Below, in pieces: positions 24,101-35,729 of a DNA stretch of 64,000 bases. A program made the translations under genes and the position numbers. The notes under the pieces are model-generated. The model was not told the DNA's origin, did not search any database, and worked only from the letters and a program-made list of their open reading frames with translations. Origin of the DNA: Brachynemurus nebulosus (Eukaryota > Arthropoda > Insecta > Neuroptera > Myrmeleontidae); the NCBI GenBank assembly GCA_035578155.1, contig JAPWDM010000001.1, positions 172,074,395 to 172,138,394 on the forward strand. The letters run 5' to 3'. Position 1 is the stretch's first letter. Each line of letters begins with the position of its first letter.

Positions 24101-24741
24101 CCTCGAACCTTTACAGGTTCTCAGGTAATAAACTTCACATTCAGAAAAATGTCAATATTTCTACGAATAAACTATAACAAATTGACGTCAAATTGTATTG
24201 TAGGGGATTTTAATTATAATTATTATTATAACGTGGTTTATTTTTTGGAAATTTACCATCGGTAAATTTGAAATATAATATATCGTATCTACCTATAAAT
24301 AAAAATATTTTATTAATTCGTTGTAATTAATCACAATCTTAATATGTTTAAAAATTTGTTAATTTCCACGGGGTTTTTTTACAATTAAAAAAAAATTATT
24401 TTCTCAAAATTTAAAATTATTTAACTTTTGTTGAATTACTGAATAACGTATGTGAATATATTTACCATGAATTAGTTGATTACTACAATAATTTAAAGTG
24501 TATTCAAAATGGAAGCGCCGCGGCCGGTGATAACAATATTAATATTGTTGAATGTCTGTGTACAGTCAGAAAAAATCCGCGATTTTTGGAAATTTTTTTT
24601 TTTTTTGTTGAATTACAATTTTGTAAGTTATATAGGACTTTAATTTATTTTTTATTCTTCTGCCATGTTTCATTTGATGCAATACTGTCACATCACTTCT
24701 AATAATTTTTTTAACTTCGGATATAATTTGTTTAGATTTAT

Positions 24742-25122
24742 AGCCCGTTCACATTATTCCAGTAGCATTCCAGTCCAATGATCGAAACCAGCGCTGGAAT
24801 GTCACTGGAATAATGTAGACCGGCACTGGAATGTACTCAATCCAGTAAGCAATCCAGTCCAGCGACTGGACTGATGGTCTACTTTTCATTCCAGGTAGCC
24901 CATTCCAGCGCCATTGGAATAATGTAGACGATGTAGACCAATGTAGACGGCCAATTCAGTGCTGGATTAAACGTTGAACAGTGGACAAGTATTGTTGTTT
25001 TAGCGAATTTCCAGAATGGAATTCAGCTATTACAGCCACTGTCATGACGCAACTTGAGCCCAGGACTATGGCAGAAATTTGTTTTGAGGTCCCTCTAGAA
25101 ACCGAAAATAATATTCACAAAA

Positions 25123-25182
<60 letters not shown>

Positions 25183-26302
25183 ATATGTGTCCGCACGATA
25201 ACTCTCGAACGAAATGTCCTAGGTTTACGAAATTTGGTGAAAATGTTGGAAGTCCCAAACCGTTGGACAAGTTCGTAAGCCAGACACGTCGGATGCCAGG
25301 AACATGGTGTTTGTTCTCGCAAAAAATTAGTGTTTTGCCAAAATTAATAATTATTTTAGAAACAGGGTAGATATTTTACTTTATAGTCCTTTTTATACAT
25401 AAATAATATATGTAGTACCGAACATGGCATGCATTTGTATTGAAATATTACTATGTTCTACCAACTAAATTTTTTCCATAAAAATATATGTTATAGAGTA
25501 CTAAGAGACAAATTATTGAACAAAAAATGGTGGGTGTCGCTAACGCCTAAGTGCCAAAAAAAAATTTTCTTAAATTTAAAAATTTAAAAAAATTAGTATA
25601 ATAAAGGGATATAACGTTAATTTTTTTTTTTATTACTTCGCCTAAGGTGGGTACACAATATATATTAAACTCAAATAAATCGGCTCAGTAATTTCGTCAA
25701 AAAAATTTTTTTTGGAAAATTTTTGTCTGTTTGTTTATCCATAAACTATTAGCCTCGGAGGGTTGAAATTTGGCAGGAATGTATCTGGGGCTAAGAAGTA
25801 TTATTTCCTATAAAAACAATCAATTTTGCGTCAAGGGCCGTTTTCCTCATCTTACCCGGCTATGCCCTTTATATATTTGTATTTTTACATTACACCGTAA
25901 TGTGTATATTTGTATTTTTGCATTACACCGTTGGACAAGTTCATTAAGCCAGCCATGTCGGATGCCTGGAACATGGTTTTTTTTGGTCATTTTTCGTGAA
26001 AAAAATTAGTGTTTTGCCAAAATTTCCTCAAGTCAAAAAATTTTTGCGACATTTATTTTCACCATTAAAAAGAGGAGGAAAAATCACTTAAAAGGGTGAA
26101 AAATCACAGAAAAACGGATTTTTATAAACGGAAATTCGCTATGTTATGCAGGATGCTGCGAGAGGGGTATTTTGTAATGTAATTGAATGACTGAAATGCA
26201 CCATTGAATGACTGGCATAATGTAAACGATATGATCCAGTCCAGCACCGGACTGGATTAGCTCACTGGATTACTGGACTGGAATAATGTGAACAAGTTAT
26301 TA
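24742..26302. mobile_element. TIR element with ACTGGA motifs, interrupted by a nested element
   Basis: Outer ends GTTCACATTATTCCAGT (about 24746) and ACTGGAATAATGTGAAC (ending about 26297) are perfect inverses. Subterminal regions repeat CCAGTCCAG/CTGGACTGGA and AATAATGTAGACC many times. The AGCGAATTTCC-family element 25002-26172 is inserted inside, so only about 390 bases belong to the outer unit. Confidence 0.75.
25002..26172 (+). mobile_element. AGCGAATTTCC-family composite (copy D)
   Basis: Left part 25002-25350 runs from AGCGAATTTCCAGAATGG through a TA array (25126-25170) to GGTGTTTGTTCTCGC. The right part restarts at TTGGACAAGTTC (about 25932) and ends GGAAATTCGCT followed by ATGTTATGCAGGATGCTGCG and GGGGTATTTT. 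The middle 25351-25931 is unrelated sequence. Because the TTGGACAAGTTC segment occurs in both parts, this is a fusion of two copies or an insertion with duplication. Confidence 0.75.
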
Positions 26303-26953
26303 GCGTCCAATTGTATTGATTTCAACTGATTTTAACAATTTCTCGTAGCAGTCATCTTTTTTAAAAATATCTGAATTATTTTTCCTCAAAAAAAATTTAA
26401 CCTTGAACACAATCGGGTTAAGTCAATGTTTAAAAACGAGAAATTGTATCGTTTGCAAAAAAAAAGATTGTGTATTATATTTCACTAAATGATTGAAGGT
26501 CAGAGATCAATAATGGTCAAGATTACCTTAATTCGTTCAAGAATCAAACCTTGACTCTTATTCATCGAATAACTTATATACTTATTGGACCCATAATTTC
26601 AATTTTTTTAATGGACTTAATGCTAACTGGAGTCTTCGTGACTGGTTGATATACTTATTAGAACTACTCTCTAGGCTGACAAAAATAAAACTAGGTAATT
26701 ACGTAGACCGAAAAATATTCCATACCTACTTAATATGTTATAATCTTAATATTTTCAATTAAAAATATATTTTGATTTTGGTACAGTAAACCCTCTTCCA
26801 ACAGTTGTTTTATCACAAACAGTCTCATAGTTTCTTCTTTGTTACACAGAACACAAAAAAGTGAATTTTTCAAATTTCTTTTTCTTACAACATCTGCAAA
26901 GACATTCAGGATTTTAGTAAAATAAACCTGAATATAAATTAAATTAGGCAGTA

Positions 26954-27385
26954 CAACTGAACTCTTTTTTATGCGGTCTTTTTTTGTGCGGTTTTTTTTG
27001 TGCAATTTTTTTATGCGTTTTTTTTTATCCGGTTTGTAAAAAATGGCCATTAAAATGCATAATGTGAATCAAAATCACGAGACAGTAAGAAACTTAAACA
27101 ATTACTATAATAACTTTCTTTGATAAAGATACGTTTTAACGGCTTTTAAGCATTTAATCAATACATTGCTCTATCAATACAATAAGGAAATTTCTAAGTT
27201 TTGAGCGTTTTGAGTGATGTTTTTTCGATGAAACTTTTTTTATGCAGACCCGACCAACCGCGTAAAAAAAGTTTTTTGTACAATCTGGATCGAATTATAG
27301 CTATTTATGATATTTTTGAATATATATTTTTTTGTGCGATTTTTTTTATGCAGTCCCCTCCACCGCACAAAAAAAGGATCAACTG
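26954..27385 (+). mobile_element. pogo-like MITE, copy 2
   Basis: CAACTGAACTC start and GGATCAACTG end, flanked by TA on both sides (26952-26953, 27386-27387). Inside are repeated ATGCGG/CCGCAT/TGTGCG blocks next to runs of T and A. The body matches copy 1. Overlapping open frames on both strands are products of these repeats. Confidence 0.8.
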
Positions 27386-27387
27386 TA

Positions 27388-29479
27388 GCTTGATAAAGTC
27401 TTTAATGCAAGTTGGGAGAGAAGTTATGAGTTCAGCACGGCAAAAAAGCAGATTTATTACTGTCTTTACTGGTTTTTAGCCTCGATTAGACAAACAATTG
27501 GTAACGAAATGCCAGCCGCTGCATTTGTTAAATTTTTCCCCAGGTAGATAAAATACTATTAACACCTTGACCACTAAAAATTATAGAAGCAGTCTATATA
27601 TAAAAATCTGTCGTTCGTAAGTTTCAATGAGCTGCAATTTACACCGCTTGTGATTTAATCTGTTACTGTTCGTTATGGGGTTCACGTCATAACGAGTATC
27701 ATTGTTTTTTTTTAATCAACTCGTGAAATTTACACAGAAAAAAAAAGAACTGTGTCATATTTAAGTGTAAAAATTCTATTGAACAAAAAAAATTCTCAAA
27801 AAAAGATATATCTTTCTTAAAATAAATTTATTTTTAATTGTTGGTTGCATAGTGGTTGTTAGTTGCATAGTACCGGCCACGGTAGTATATACTATATATA
27901 TATGCAAGGTGCACATCATATTACACTTATACATTCGCATGTTTGTGTAGATACATGATGTGTTTTGATTGTATGAATCATAATCGCTTGGTAGGGGTAG
28001 CAGTGTCCACGTCATTTGGCGGCGACAGCGGGCACAGTAGGTAGAGATAGAAATATTGTTTCTGGTCTTCTGTGACCTTGACGGTCACTGACGTTATAAG
28101 ACGTCAAATAAAATCTTACCAACTTACACACCACGTCGTACGACGTCAACAATTACATATAAAGTGTATTAGCTGTCAAAATAGTGTACCAGTTGGGCGT
28201 TTTGTCCGACTGTGATGATGTTAATATAAAATATTTTGAATAACTATTACAAATTTTTATAGGAGAAATAAATTTTATGTGAATTCTACATTTTTAAATT
28301 ATGTACACATCGCTTAGGCGGTGGACAAATTTTTACGACGCATTAATTAATTGTCTGCAGTTTTATTGTTGTAAGAAATAAGCACAGGTTTTTAACCTAG
28401 TAATAATTAATTGAGTTCGGTTTTAAGTATTATAATGAGCAGAAGGAAAGAAACTTGTTTGATACATATATGTAATCAAATTTTGTCGTCAGCAACAAAA
28501 CTCAATATATGTATAGATTTTTATTCAATGGAAATTTCAATTCAAATGAATAATTCAGAAAAAAAATTAATTTATTCAAAAAATATTCAAAGTATTTTTA
28601 TTTACATATTTGCTACCAAGTTAAAAAAAATATATATATAGGTAAGTCATATGCATTTATTATGTCATATGTATTCAAAAACAGGTAAAAATAAAAACAC
28701 AATCTAGTTTTGAGTAATTGGGTTTTTTCATATTTATTTTTAGTACCTATGTTTAGTACAGGATTTTTTGGAAAAGACAGATACAAATTAATATCATTTT
28801 AGTAAAATTCCGAAACATTTTGAATTGTAACATTTATGTAGTTTTATGGAAAAAATACTTTTCGTAATTTATTATTGTTCAAGCGTGAAGTTGAACATCT
28901 GAAAATTTCATTACATCTTTCCTTGAATGTTGTATGGGCATGGTCTAATAAAATTTGTTAAGAACCGAAAATAGAAATTTTCATACCTTTCAGCTTTACG
29001 GCAGTATTCTGATCTAGAATTTTTTTATATAGGATTTTTTTTTGTTTTATTTTCAGAAAGTCTAGGAAATTTAAAATTAATTTTGAAAATTTATAAAGTT
29101 ATAGCCATTTTAATATGGTACGTTCCTATATAAGGTATTATTACTTAAATGCATTTTTCTTGAAACTACATTTTTGAAGCAGGTTGATATGATATCTCGA
29201 ATTCTATTTATTCAGTCGACTTTGAATTTGGCATGTCCCTTCAATACATGTTGCTTTATGGTTAGGGACTACGGGTATTGCAAAATTTTAATTTTTACTA
29301 TTTTTAAAAAATAAAAATCTTTGAAAATAATTTTTTTTTCAAAAAGCTTCCATTTTTAAATTTTGATTTTTTTTATTGACTTTTATTTTTTTATTTTTTT
29401 ACTGCAGATGGACACAAATCCCAAAATCATGTTAACCAGCACATTACTTCTTTTTATGGCTGTAAGCTATGAAAAGCTC
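27388..29479. other. Intron sequence, no gene recognised
   Basis: GC-richer island at 27990-28210 with several ACGTC/GACGT palindromes (CACGTCGTACGACGTC at about 28133). The open frame at 28411-28641 is low-complexity-like and unsupported. The rest is AT-rich. Confidence 0.4.
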
Positions 29480-29943
29480 GAACTACTGACTTCGGAAACC
29501 TAACTTAATGCGTGTTCGTCACGCATTTCGCGAGTTTTTTTTATTTTATTTATACAACAATACTTTTGTTTCGTTACAAATAATGACTGGCAAATTTTTT
29601 TGTATGCACATAAATTAAATAATAAAAAATAATTTACCCCATTATAGTACTAATTGAATTGGTAGTAGAAAACTATTCTTAATATTCATATTCATATAAT
29701 TAATATTATTAACAGATAAATTTCTTTTACTATTTTATTGAAACATAAAAAAGTAATTCACGATCAAGGCTTTTTAGAGAAGCTGTGTGCCGAAATTAAG
29801 GCAGTTAGTGTATTAGAGCAGAGTTTTCCAGCTGCCGGTTAGCGAAACTTTGCCGGGCTCCGAAAGTATCTCACCGATCCGCAGAAAGATGTGTGAATTA
29901 CATATAGGTATGTATTTATAATTTTTTCCGAAAAAAAAAAACT

Positions 29944-30290
29944 GTCAATATTTTTCTGAATTACATAGTAGACCAAGTGGTCGGCAACCGACATTTCATA
30001 TTACACGACCTAATGTTATTCTAATTAATGGCGGAAATGATTCCAGGCTACAAGTATTCTATTTAAAATTAAAGAATTAACTTTTAAGCATTTCTGTAAT
30101 GCTTAAAAAAGTGTCGATATTTTTCTGAGTTACATATTTGACCAAATGGTCGGAAACCGACATTTGATATTACACGAGCAAATGTTATTCCAATTAATGG
30201 CGAAAATAATACCAGGTTACAATTTTTTTTAAAATTAGAATTGCTTTTAAACATTTCTCTGATGCTTAAAAAGTGTCAATATTTATTATA
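29944..30290 (+). repeat. 169-bp tandem repeat, locus 1
   Basis: GTCAATATTTTTCTGAATTACAT (29944), GTCGATATTTTTCTGAGTTACAT (30113) and a third partial start (30275) give periods of about 169 and 162. Each unit contains CCAAGTGGTCGG, CGACATTTCATATTACACGA and ATTAATGGCGGAAATGATTCC. The same monomer is found in tandem at 60055-60357, 30 kb away. Confidence 0.85.
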
Positions 30291-30782
30291 TATTTTGTTT
30301 CATAAATGTGTAATATGGATTTCATTATTATTTTTTTGCACGGTTTTCTAAGGAACGTATCTACCGTGTAAAAAAAGAGCTGCGTGTACTTTACATGAAA
30401 TCTTTTTATCGCGTAAAAAAATTGCATAGGTGTACTTTATACTAATATTTTTACTAACAATAAAAGCAAATAAAAAATTCATTGTAATCACAGAGATTGT
30501 AATCTACAATTGCAACATTACAAATTCATCTTTATCAGCAAAAATTAAAAAAAAATGCATTTTCAAATTTATTAAAAAATTTTTTTTAATGAATCAGTAA
30601 ATATTATGCAATTGATATAATTTTTGAAGTTTTTCGCAATATCAGTAAAATTGTTAGAATTAGAACATGTGACGTTTCTACATAATAATAATATATGTAT
30701 TTCTCCTATACTTTATAAATTTTATAAATAAATATTATTACATAAATGTTATGTACTTTCTTTGATAATAAATAATTACTTA

Positions 30783-31012
30783 TAATTATATATACCTCAT
30801 TTCAGATACAACTGATCGTGAGTTTTCGTTAAAAAATTAAATAATTCTTATATTCGATACAAATCAATCTTTCTATTCTTTTCTAAAAATAAACTGCAAA
30901 TTTAAAATTTACATAAATGCAATAATAAAAGAGATAAAGCCAAGAAAACGGAAATTATTTTAATTCAAAATGACGAAGCATGGTTAAATTTAACTGAAAT
31001 GAACCATACTTT
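30783..31012 (+). repeat. 230-bp dispersed repeat, copy 1
   Basis: From ATACCTCATTTCAGATACAACTG to GAAATGAACCATA, nearly identical to 33652-33885 in the same orientation. No inverted ends. Only the other copy sits inside a MITE. Confidence 0.85.
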
Positions 31013-31351
31013 TTATGTATTTATAAATTTATAGGTACCGTAAAATTTGTCAACATTGTCTAATTTTCGATTCAAATTTGAACAGAATGAAAACAAAATT
31101 AATTCAGTTAACTTTTTTTTTTTAAATAAAAAGATAAACATCTTTGATCTAACTTATTAAATTAACAAAATACTTAACAGACTAATCAAAAATATAAAAA
31201 AAAAATTCGCCAAGTGCGTGTTGGACACGCATTAAGGCAGGATTTCGTAGTTCAGTATCCGAGATAAAATATTTTTTGAATTTGTACAACATCAAGATAA
31301 ACTGACTAACTGTGACACAACGCTGTACCGTGCCAACAATTACACACACAC

Positions 31352-31366
31352 ATATATATATATATG

Positions 31367-31452
<86 letters not shown>
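31352..31452. repeat. (TA)n microsatellite
   Basis: About 100 bases of TA with one TGTATATACA interruption near the start, preceded by a short (CA)n. No TE flank recognised on either side. Confidence 0.95.
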
Positions 31453-31454
<2 letters not shown>

Positions 31455-32232
31455 AATTGGGTGTTCCATCATAGCAGGTTATGACCATCAACACGTTAAT
31501 ATTAAAATTAACCTGTAACTTTTTAATGCCTGACAGAGATTGGAGGACGAGGATTAAAAATGTTTAAAGATAAAGATTATGTAGGTACATATAAGATAAA
31601 TTTAAAAGAGCTACTGCAGAATTAAAAGCCCAAAGATAAAGGTTATGTACATTTTAGATAAATTTGAAAAAGCGAAATATAAATCACTACAATTTTTCCT
31701 ACAGAAGAAAAGCTGATGAAAAAAAAAAATTATAAATTTTAGAAATAAGAAAAAGAAAGGAAGGAGCATAACCTTAACTAACGTCACCATCTATAACCTT
31801 AACATAATTAGTTTTTATATCAAAGTCGAAGCATATTGTCAAAAATACATATATGTATTATAACTATATGGCCAATCCCTATAAGAGGCAGTGGTTCCGA
31901 TGAAGTGAGACGGATAGACATTGGGTAGAGGCACTTCAGTTGTTTTGCGCAGATGCATCAATTAGTGTTTACCGTGTTTACTGTTCAGATTGGTTCATAT
32001 TAAAAAGTCGCATTTGCGAAAAACGAACAAAATACTTCCAAATCTGCACCGTGATATTGGGACGTTTTTTTCATATCCATTTGGCTATATATGTATACTA
32101 CATATATGCAAAAATAAACTAACCTAACCTTAACTAACCTCACCACCTAGTTTTTATATCATCTACCTAAAATTTGAAAAAAAAACTTATATCCTTAACC
32201 TAACTAACTTCTAATCTTACTACCTAGTTTTT
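31453..32232. other. Intron sequence, no gene recognised
   Basis: Contains three degenerate copies of a CCTTAACTAAC(G/C)TCACCACCTAGTTTTTATATC phrase (31773, 32118, 32196). An open frame at 31940-32122 is unsupported. Confidence 0.4.
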
Positions 32233-32346
32233 AGCGAATTTCCAAAATGGAATTCAGCTATTACAGCCACTATCATGACGCGACTTGAACCCGGGACTAT
32301 GGCAGAAATTTGTTTTAAGGTCCCTAGAAACCGATTCACTAAAATT

Positions 32347-32435
<89 letters not shown>

Positions 32436-32499
32436 CGCGCGTTGTCCGTCCGAATCTCGTATATCAAAAATTACATACAAAAAACATATTATATACTGG

Positions 32500-32580
<81 letters not shown>

Positions 32581-33086
32581 TTATCTGTATATATTTATAT
32601 AATATATAGGTAGCCAACATCAAAGGGTGTAATTAGCATAAATCTTAAGTTCATTGTGATGAAAACACAGATTTAAATACGTTTTTTTGTGTGTCCAAAA
32701 CTTGGGACTATTCAGATACGAGATTGGGACAGAAAAGGCGCGATATGTATATATGTGTCCGCGCGATAACTCTCGAACGAAGTATCTAATATTTACGAAA
32801 TTTGGTGAAAACATTGGAAGTCCCAAACCCTTGGATGAGTTCTTCAGCCAGACACGTCGGATGCCAGGAACATGGTTTTTGATCTTGTAAAAAATTAGTT
32901 TTTTGCCAAAATTTTCACTTATTCAAAAATTTTTGCTAAATTTATTTACACCTTTTAAAAGAGGAGAAAAAATTACAAAAAAAAAGCTCTTTAAGCTATT
33001 GTTCTATGTCAATTATTTTCCGAGAAAAACTAATTTTTATAAACAGAAATTCGCTATGTTATGCAGGATGCTGCGACAGGGGTATT
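32233..33086 (+). mobile_element. AGCGAATTTCC-family element with two TA arrays (copy E)
   Basis: Left end AGCGAATTTCCAAAATGG (32233), then GAATTCAGCTATTACAGCCAC, a TA array (32350-32430), a 70-base spacer, a second TA array (32502-32579), a region not shared with other copies, then the common block ATAACTCTCGAACGAAG (32765) and the right end GAAATTCGCTATGTTATGCAGGATGCTGCGACAGGGG. It is the longest single copy, about 850 bases. The tyrosine-isoleucine frames across the arrays are artefacts. Confidence 0.85.
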
Positions 33087-33302
33087 ATATCATCTACTAT
33101 TTGATTTCAAAATAATGTTTCCCAAGCTTAGCTTTTTAAATACAATAGTTTTCACCCATTAACGTTCGTTTTTAAATGCAATAGTTTAAATACCAACATC
33201 TAAGGTCTAATGCAATTTAGCCATCTTTTCTATATTGGGAGCAAAGAAAATCTTAGTCATATCACAGCCGCATGTACCCTAACTCAAAAGAATAATTAAC
33301 GA

Positions 33303-33440
33303 TGTTTATTTGGTTGTTCGGTTATTTTGTCGTTCGGTTATTTTGTCCACAGTTATTTTGTCTAAGTTTATCTTGTCATTCAGTTATTTTGTCCACGGTT
33401 ATTTGGTTGCGGTTATTTGTCCACAATTATTTAGTTGCGG
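33303..33440. repeat. Degenerate minisatellite, CGGTTATTTTGTC units
   Basis: At least eight imperfect units of 12 to 18 bases (GGTTATTTTGTCSTTC, CAGTTATTTTGTCCAC, GGTTATTTGGTTGC). Confidence 0.8.
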
Positions 33441-33540
33441 CACCGTTATTACTTATTAGTTATTAAATAAAAGATAGAATTACCGACTGAGTGTTATTTT
33501 GCTATTATATACTAGATGGCAGTATAATCTACATTAGAGT

Positions 33541-34062
33541 AGAGTCCCTATAATAAATAGAGTCGTGACATGTCGTCCATGTTCTATCCAAAACAGAGCG
33601 GGAAGCTTCAAAATTAATTATCAGATGTTTGAGTAAGTATTTTTGAGTGCATAATTATTGTTATACCTCATTTCAAATACAACTGATCATGAGTTATCGT
33701 TAAAAAATTAAATAATTCTTATATTCGAAGCAAATCAATCTTTTATTCTTTTCTAAAAACAAACTGCAAATCTAAAATTTACGTAAATGCAATAATGAAA
33801 GAGATAAAGCAAGAAAACGGAAATTATTTAAATTCAAAGTGATGAAGCATGGTTAAATTTAAGTGAAATGAACCATAATAAGTTATGAATTAATGAACAA
33901 TTAAAAATTTTTAATTTAATTATTCTTTCTAAATTAAACTAAATGGTTTTTGTTAACATTTAATTTATTTCCAATGTATTTTACGCAAACTTTGCATAGA
34001 ATATGCCGGAATCAATCAGCATTCAGCACACATGTCACCACTCTATTTATTGTAGGCACTCT
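33541..34062. mobile_element. AGAGTCCCTATAAT-family MITE with internal insertion
   Basis: Left end AGAGTCCCTATAATAAATAG and right end CTCTATTTATTGTAGGCACTCT are inverted repeats. ACATTAGAG precedes and follows the unit, which may be a target duplication or a shared junction. The 230-bp repeat at 33652-33885 lies inside. Confidence 0.75.
33652..33885 (+). repeat. 230-bp dispersed repeat, copy 2
   Basis: Direct-orientation match to 30783-31012 with scattered substitutions, located inside the MITE at 33541-34062. Confidence 0.85.
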
Positions 34063-34075
34063 ACATTAGAGCATT

Positions 34076-34367
34076 AGAGTCGTGACATGTGTGCGGAATG
34101 CTGATTGGTTCCGGTATTTTCTGTCCCAAGTTTGCGTAAAATAAATTGGAAATAAATTAAATATTGACAAAAATCATTTAGTTTAACCTAAAAAGAATAA
34201 TTAAATTAAAATTTTTTAATTGTTCATAAATTCATAACTTATTAACAATAATTATGTATTCAAAAACATTTACTCAAATATGTGATAATTAATTTTGAAG
34301 CTTTCCGCTTTGTTTCGGATAGAAAATGGCTGACATGTCACGACTCTATTTTTATTATAGGGACTCT
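34076..34367. mobile_element. AGAGTCCCTATAAT-family MITE, adjacent copy
   Basis: Begins AGAGTCGTGACATGTGTGCGG (outer bases of the left end missing) and ends ACATGTCACGACTCTATTTTTATTATAGGGACTCT. It lacks the 230-bp insertion and so shows the uninterrupted element body of about 290 bases. A further end fragment ATCCCTATAATAAATT follows at 34381. Confidence 0.8.
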
Positions 34368-34541
34368 ACATTTATATAGAATCCCTATAATAAATTTTAT
34401 ATCTCTTATAAATAAAAGATAAGGAAAAAAAATTGGAACAAAAATATTCTTAAATAATTATTATGTATTATATAACCCGTATAGTTATAGTTACCTATAT
34501 ATTTTTAAAATTAAAAGAATTTTACAACAAACCTTTGAAAT

Positions 34542-35133
34542 GGGCCATTTCATATCGGCGTAAGCCAAAGTCGCTTGCTTTTATTTTTAATCACATTACA
34601 CTTGTTTTGAAGCGCACTTGGCTTGCTTTTGAGATATTTGTATATTCCTGTCTCACTTTCCAGGTTATAGAGAGAAGGGTCAAGTATTAACGTTCGGTAT
34701 ACATCGTATACAGTATACGATGTATACCGAACGTTAATACTTGAACCTTCTCTCTAGAAAGTCTAGAACAGGGGTCGCCAACCCGCGCCCCGCGGGCCGC
34801 ATATGGCCCACCTTGAACTTTTTTTGGCCCGCAAGATTCATCACACTTATACAAAATATATTTATTTTATAATGACCAAGGTAGTGAAAACCAATGTATT
34901 AAAAAAATACATAATATATGGGAACACATCATTTTGTATGCGGCCCGTGGAATTATGATGTGCTTCCAAAGTGGCCCGCAAGATCATTTGGGTTGGCCAC
35001 CCCTGGTCTAGAACATGGAAAGTGAGATAGGAGTATACAAATATCTCAAAAGCAAGCCAAGTGCGCTTCAAAACAAGTGTAATGTGATTAAAAATAAGAA
35101 CAAGGGACTTTGGCTTACGCCGATACGAATTGG

Positions 35134-35136
<3 letters not shown>
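34542..35136. mobile_element. Fold-back MITE, copy 2, interrupted by a hAT-type element
   Basis: Same unit as 9316-9656: GGGCCATTTCATATCGGCG on the left, CGATACGAATTGGCCC on the right, and a perfect central palindrome around 34695-34735. The right arm is split at AGAAAGTCTAGAA by the element at 34769-35005. A TA array begins immediately at the right terminus. Confidence 0.9.
34769..35005. mobile_element. hAT-type MITE nested in the fold-back MITE
   Basis: CAGGGGTCGCCAACC start and GGTTGGCCACCCCTG end, with a perfect 8-base duplication GTCTAGAA (34761-34768, 35006-35013). CAGGGGTCGSCAACC is a familiar hAT terminus in animals. The duplication has TA at its centre (nnnTAnnn), the pattern described for Buster-group hATs. 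Interior GCGGCCCG/CGGGCC motifs are typical of these elements. Confidence 0.93.
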
Positions 35137-35229
<93 letters not shown>

Positions 35230-35232
35230 ATT
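35137..35232. repeat. (TA)n microsatellite
   Basis: About 95 bases of TA with a TATTTATA interruption near 35216, starting at the very end of the fold-back MITE. Confidence 0.95.
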
Positions 35233-35729
35233 CATGTATATGTAATTTGAAATGTCAAATATGTATGCAGTTTATTCTCTGGTTTATGTATATTTATTTT
35301 TTGAAAAAAAGAAAATGTTATTTAACGTTTATTTTAGTAAACAATAAATTGCTTAAATATTATTTGAAAATTTTTTAAACCTAAGTTCCCAAATAATTTA
35401 TTACTAATTTATCCAAGGAGATGAAGGATTAGAAATAATACTCCGACTTTCTTCCGTAGAATAAATTGTTTCTTTATTTTGTTCCAAAAATTTTTCGATA
35501 TATTTTATACCTTCTCCAGTGGCTACAAATACAAATAATTATTTACAATGTAGTACTTCTAAATGACTAATATTGTTTTAACAATAATATTGAATTTGAT
35601 AACAAAATTTTTTTAATTTTTTTAGTTTTGGTTTTGTTGGAATGTATAATAAAAAAATTTTTTAAAAAAATAGTGAAATAACATTTTCGTTAAAAATATG
35701 TTGGAGCGAATAAGAATGAAAAACTTATT

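Larger units (their letters stand above)
29480..31254. mobile_element. Possible 1.8-kb element bounded by opposed GCGTG...CACGC repeats
   Basis: Left block 29480-29535 (GAACTACTGACTTCGG ... AATGCGTGTTCGTCACGCAT) recurs inverted at 31203-31254 (GTGCGTGTTGGACACGCATT ... GTAGTTC). The match is imperfect over about 50 bases. The same hairpin motif also occurs alone at 42791. The interior has no transposase and holds other repeats, so these might be two unrelated copies in opposite orientation. Confidence 0.4.

Noticed and set aside
31182..31518. Open frames encoding long tyrosine-isoleucine runs (also at 25125, 32220-32613, 35015-35378)
   Set aside because: They are translations of (TA)n microsatellites, open on both strands; not proteins.
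31763..32230. CCTAACC/TTAACTAACC phrases that look like insect telomere repeats
   Set aside because: Not a regular (CCTAA)n array; only a few degenerate phrases within a longer duplicated sentence.
32687..33115. Frames sharing NSRTK...SQTRRMPGTW at 16715, 24981 and 32687
   Set aside because: The shared residues follow from copies of one non-coding TE family; frames break at different points, and no transposase motif is present.
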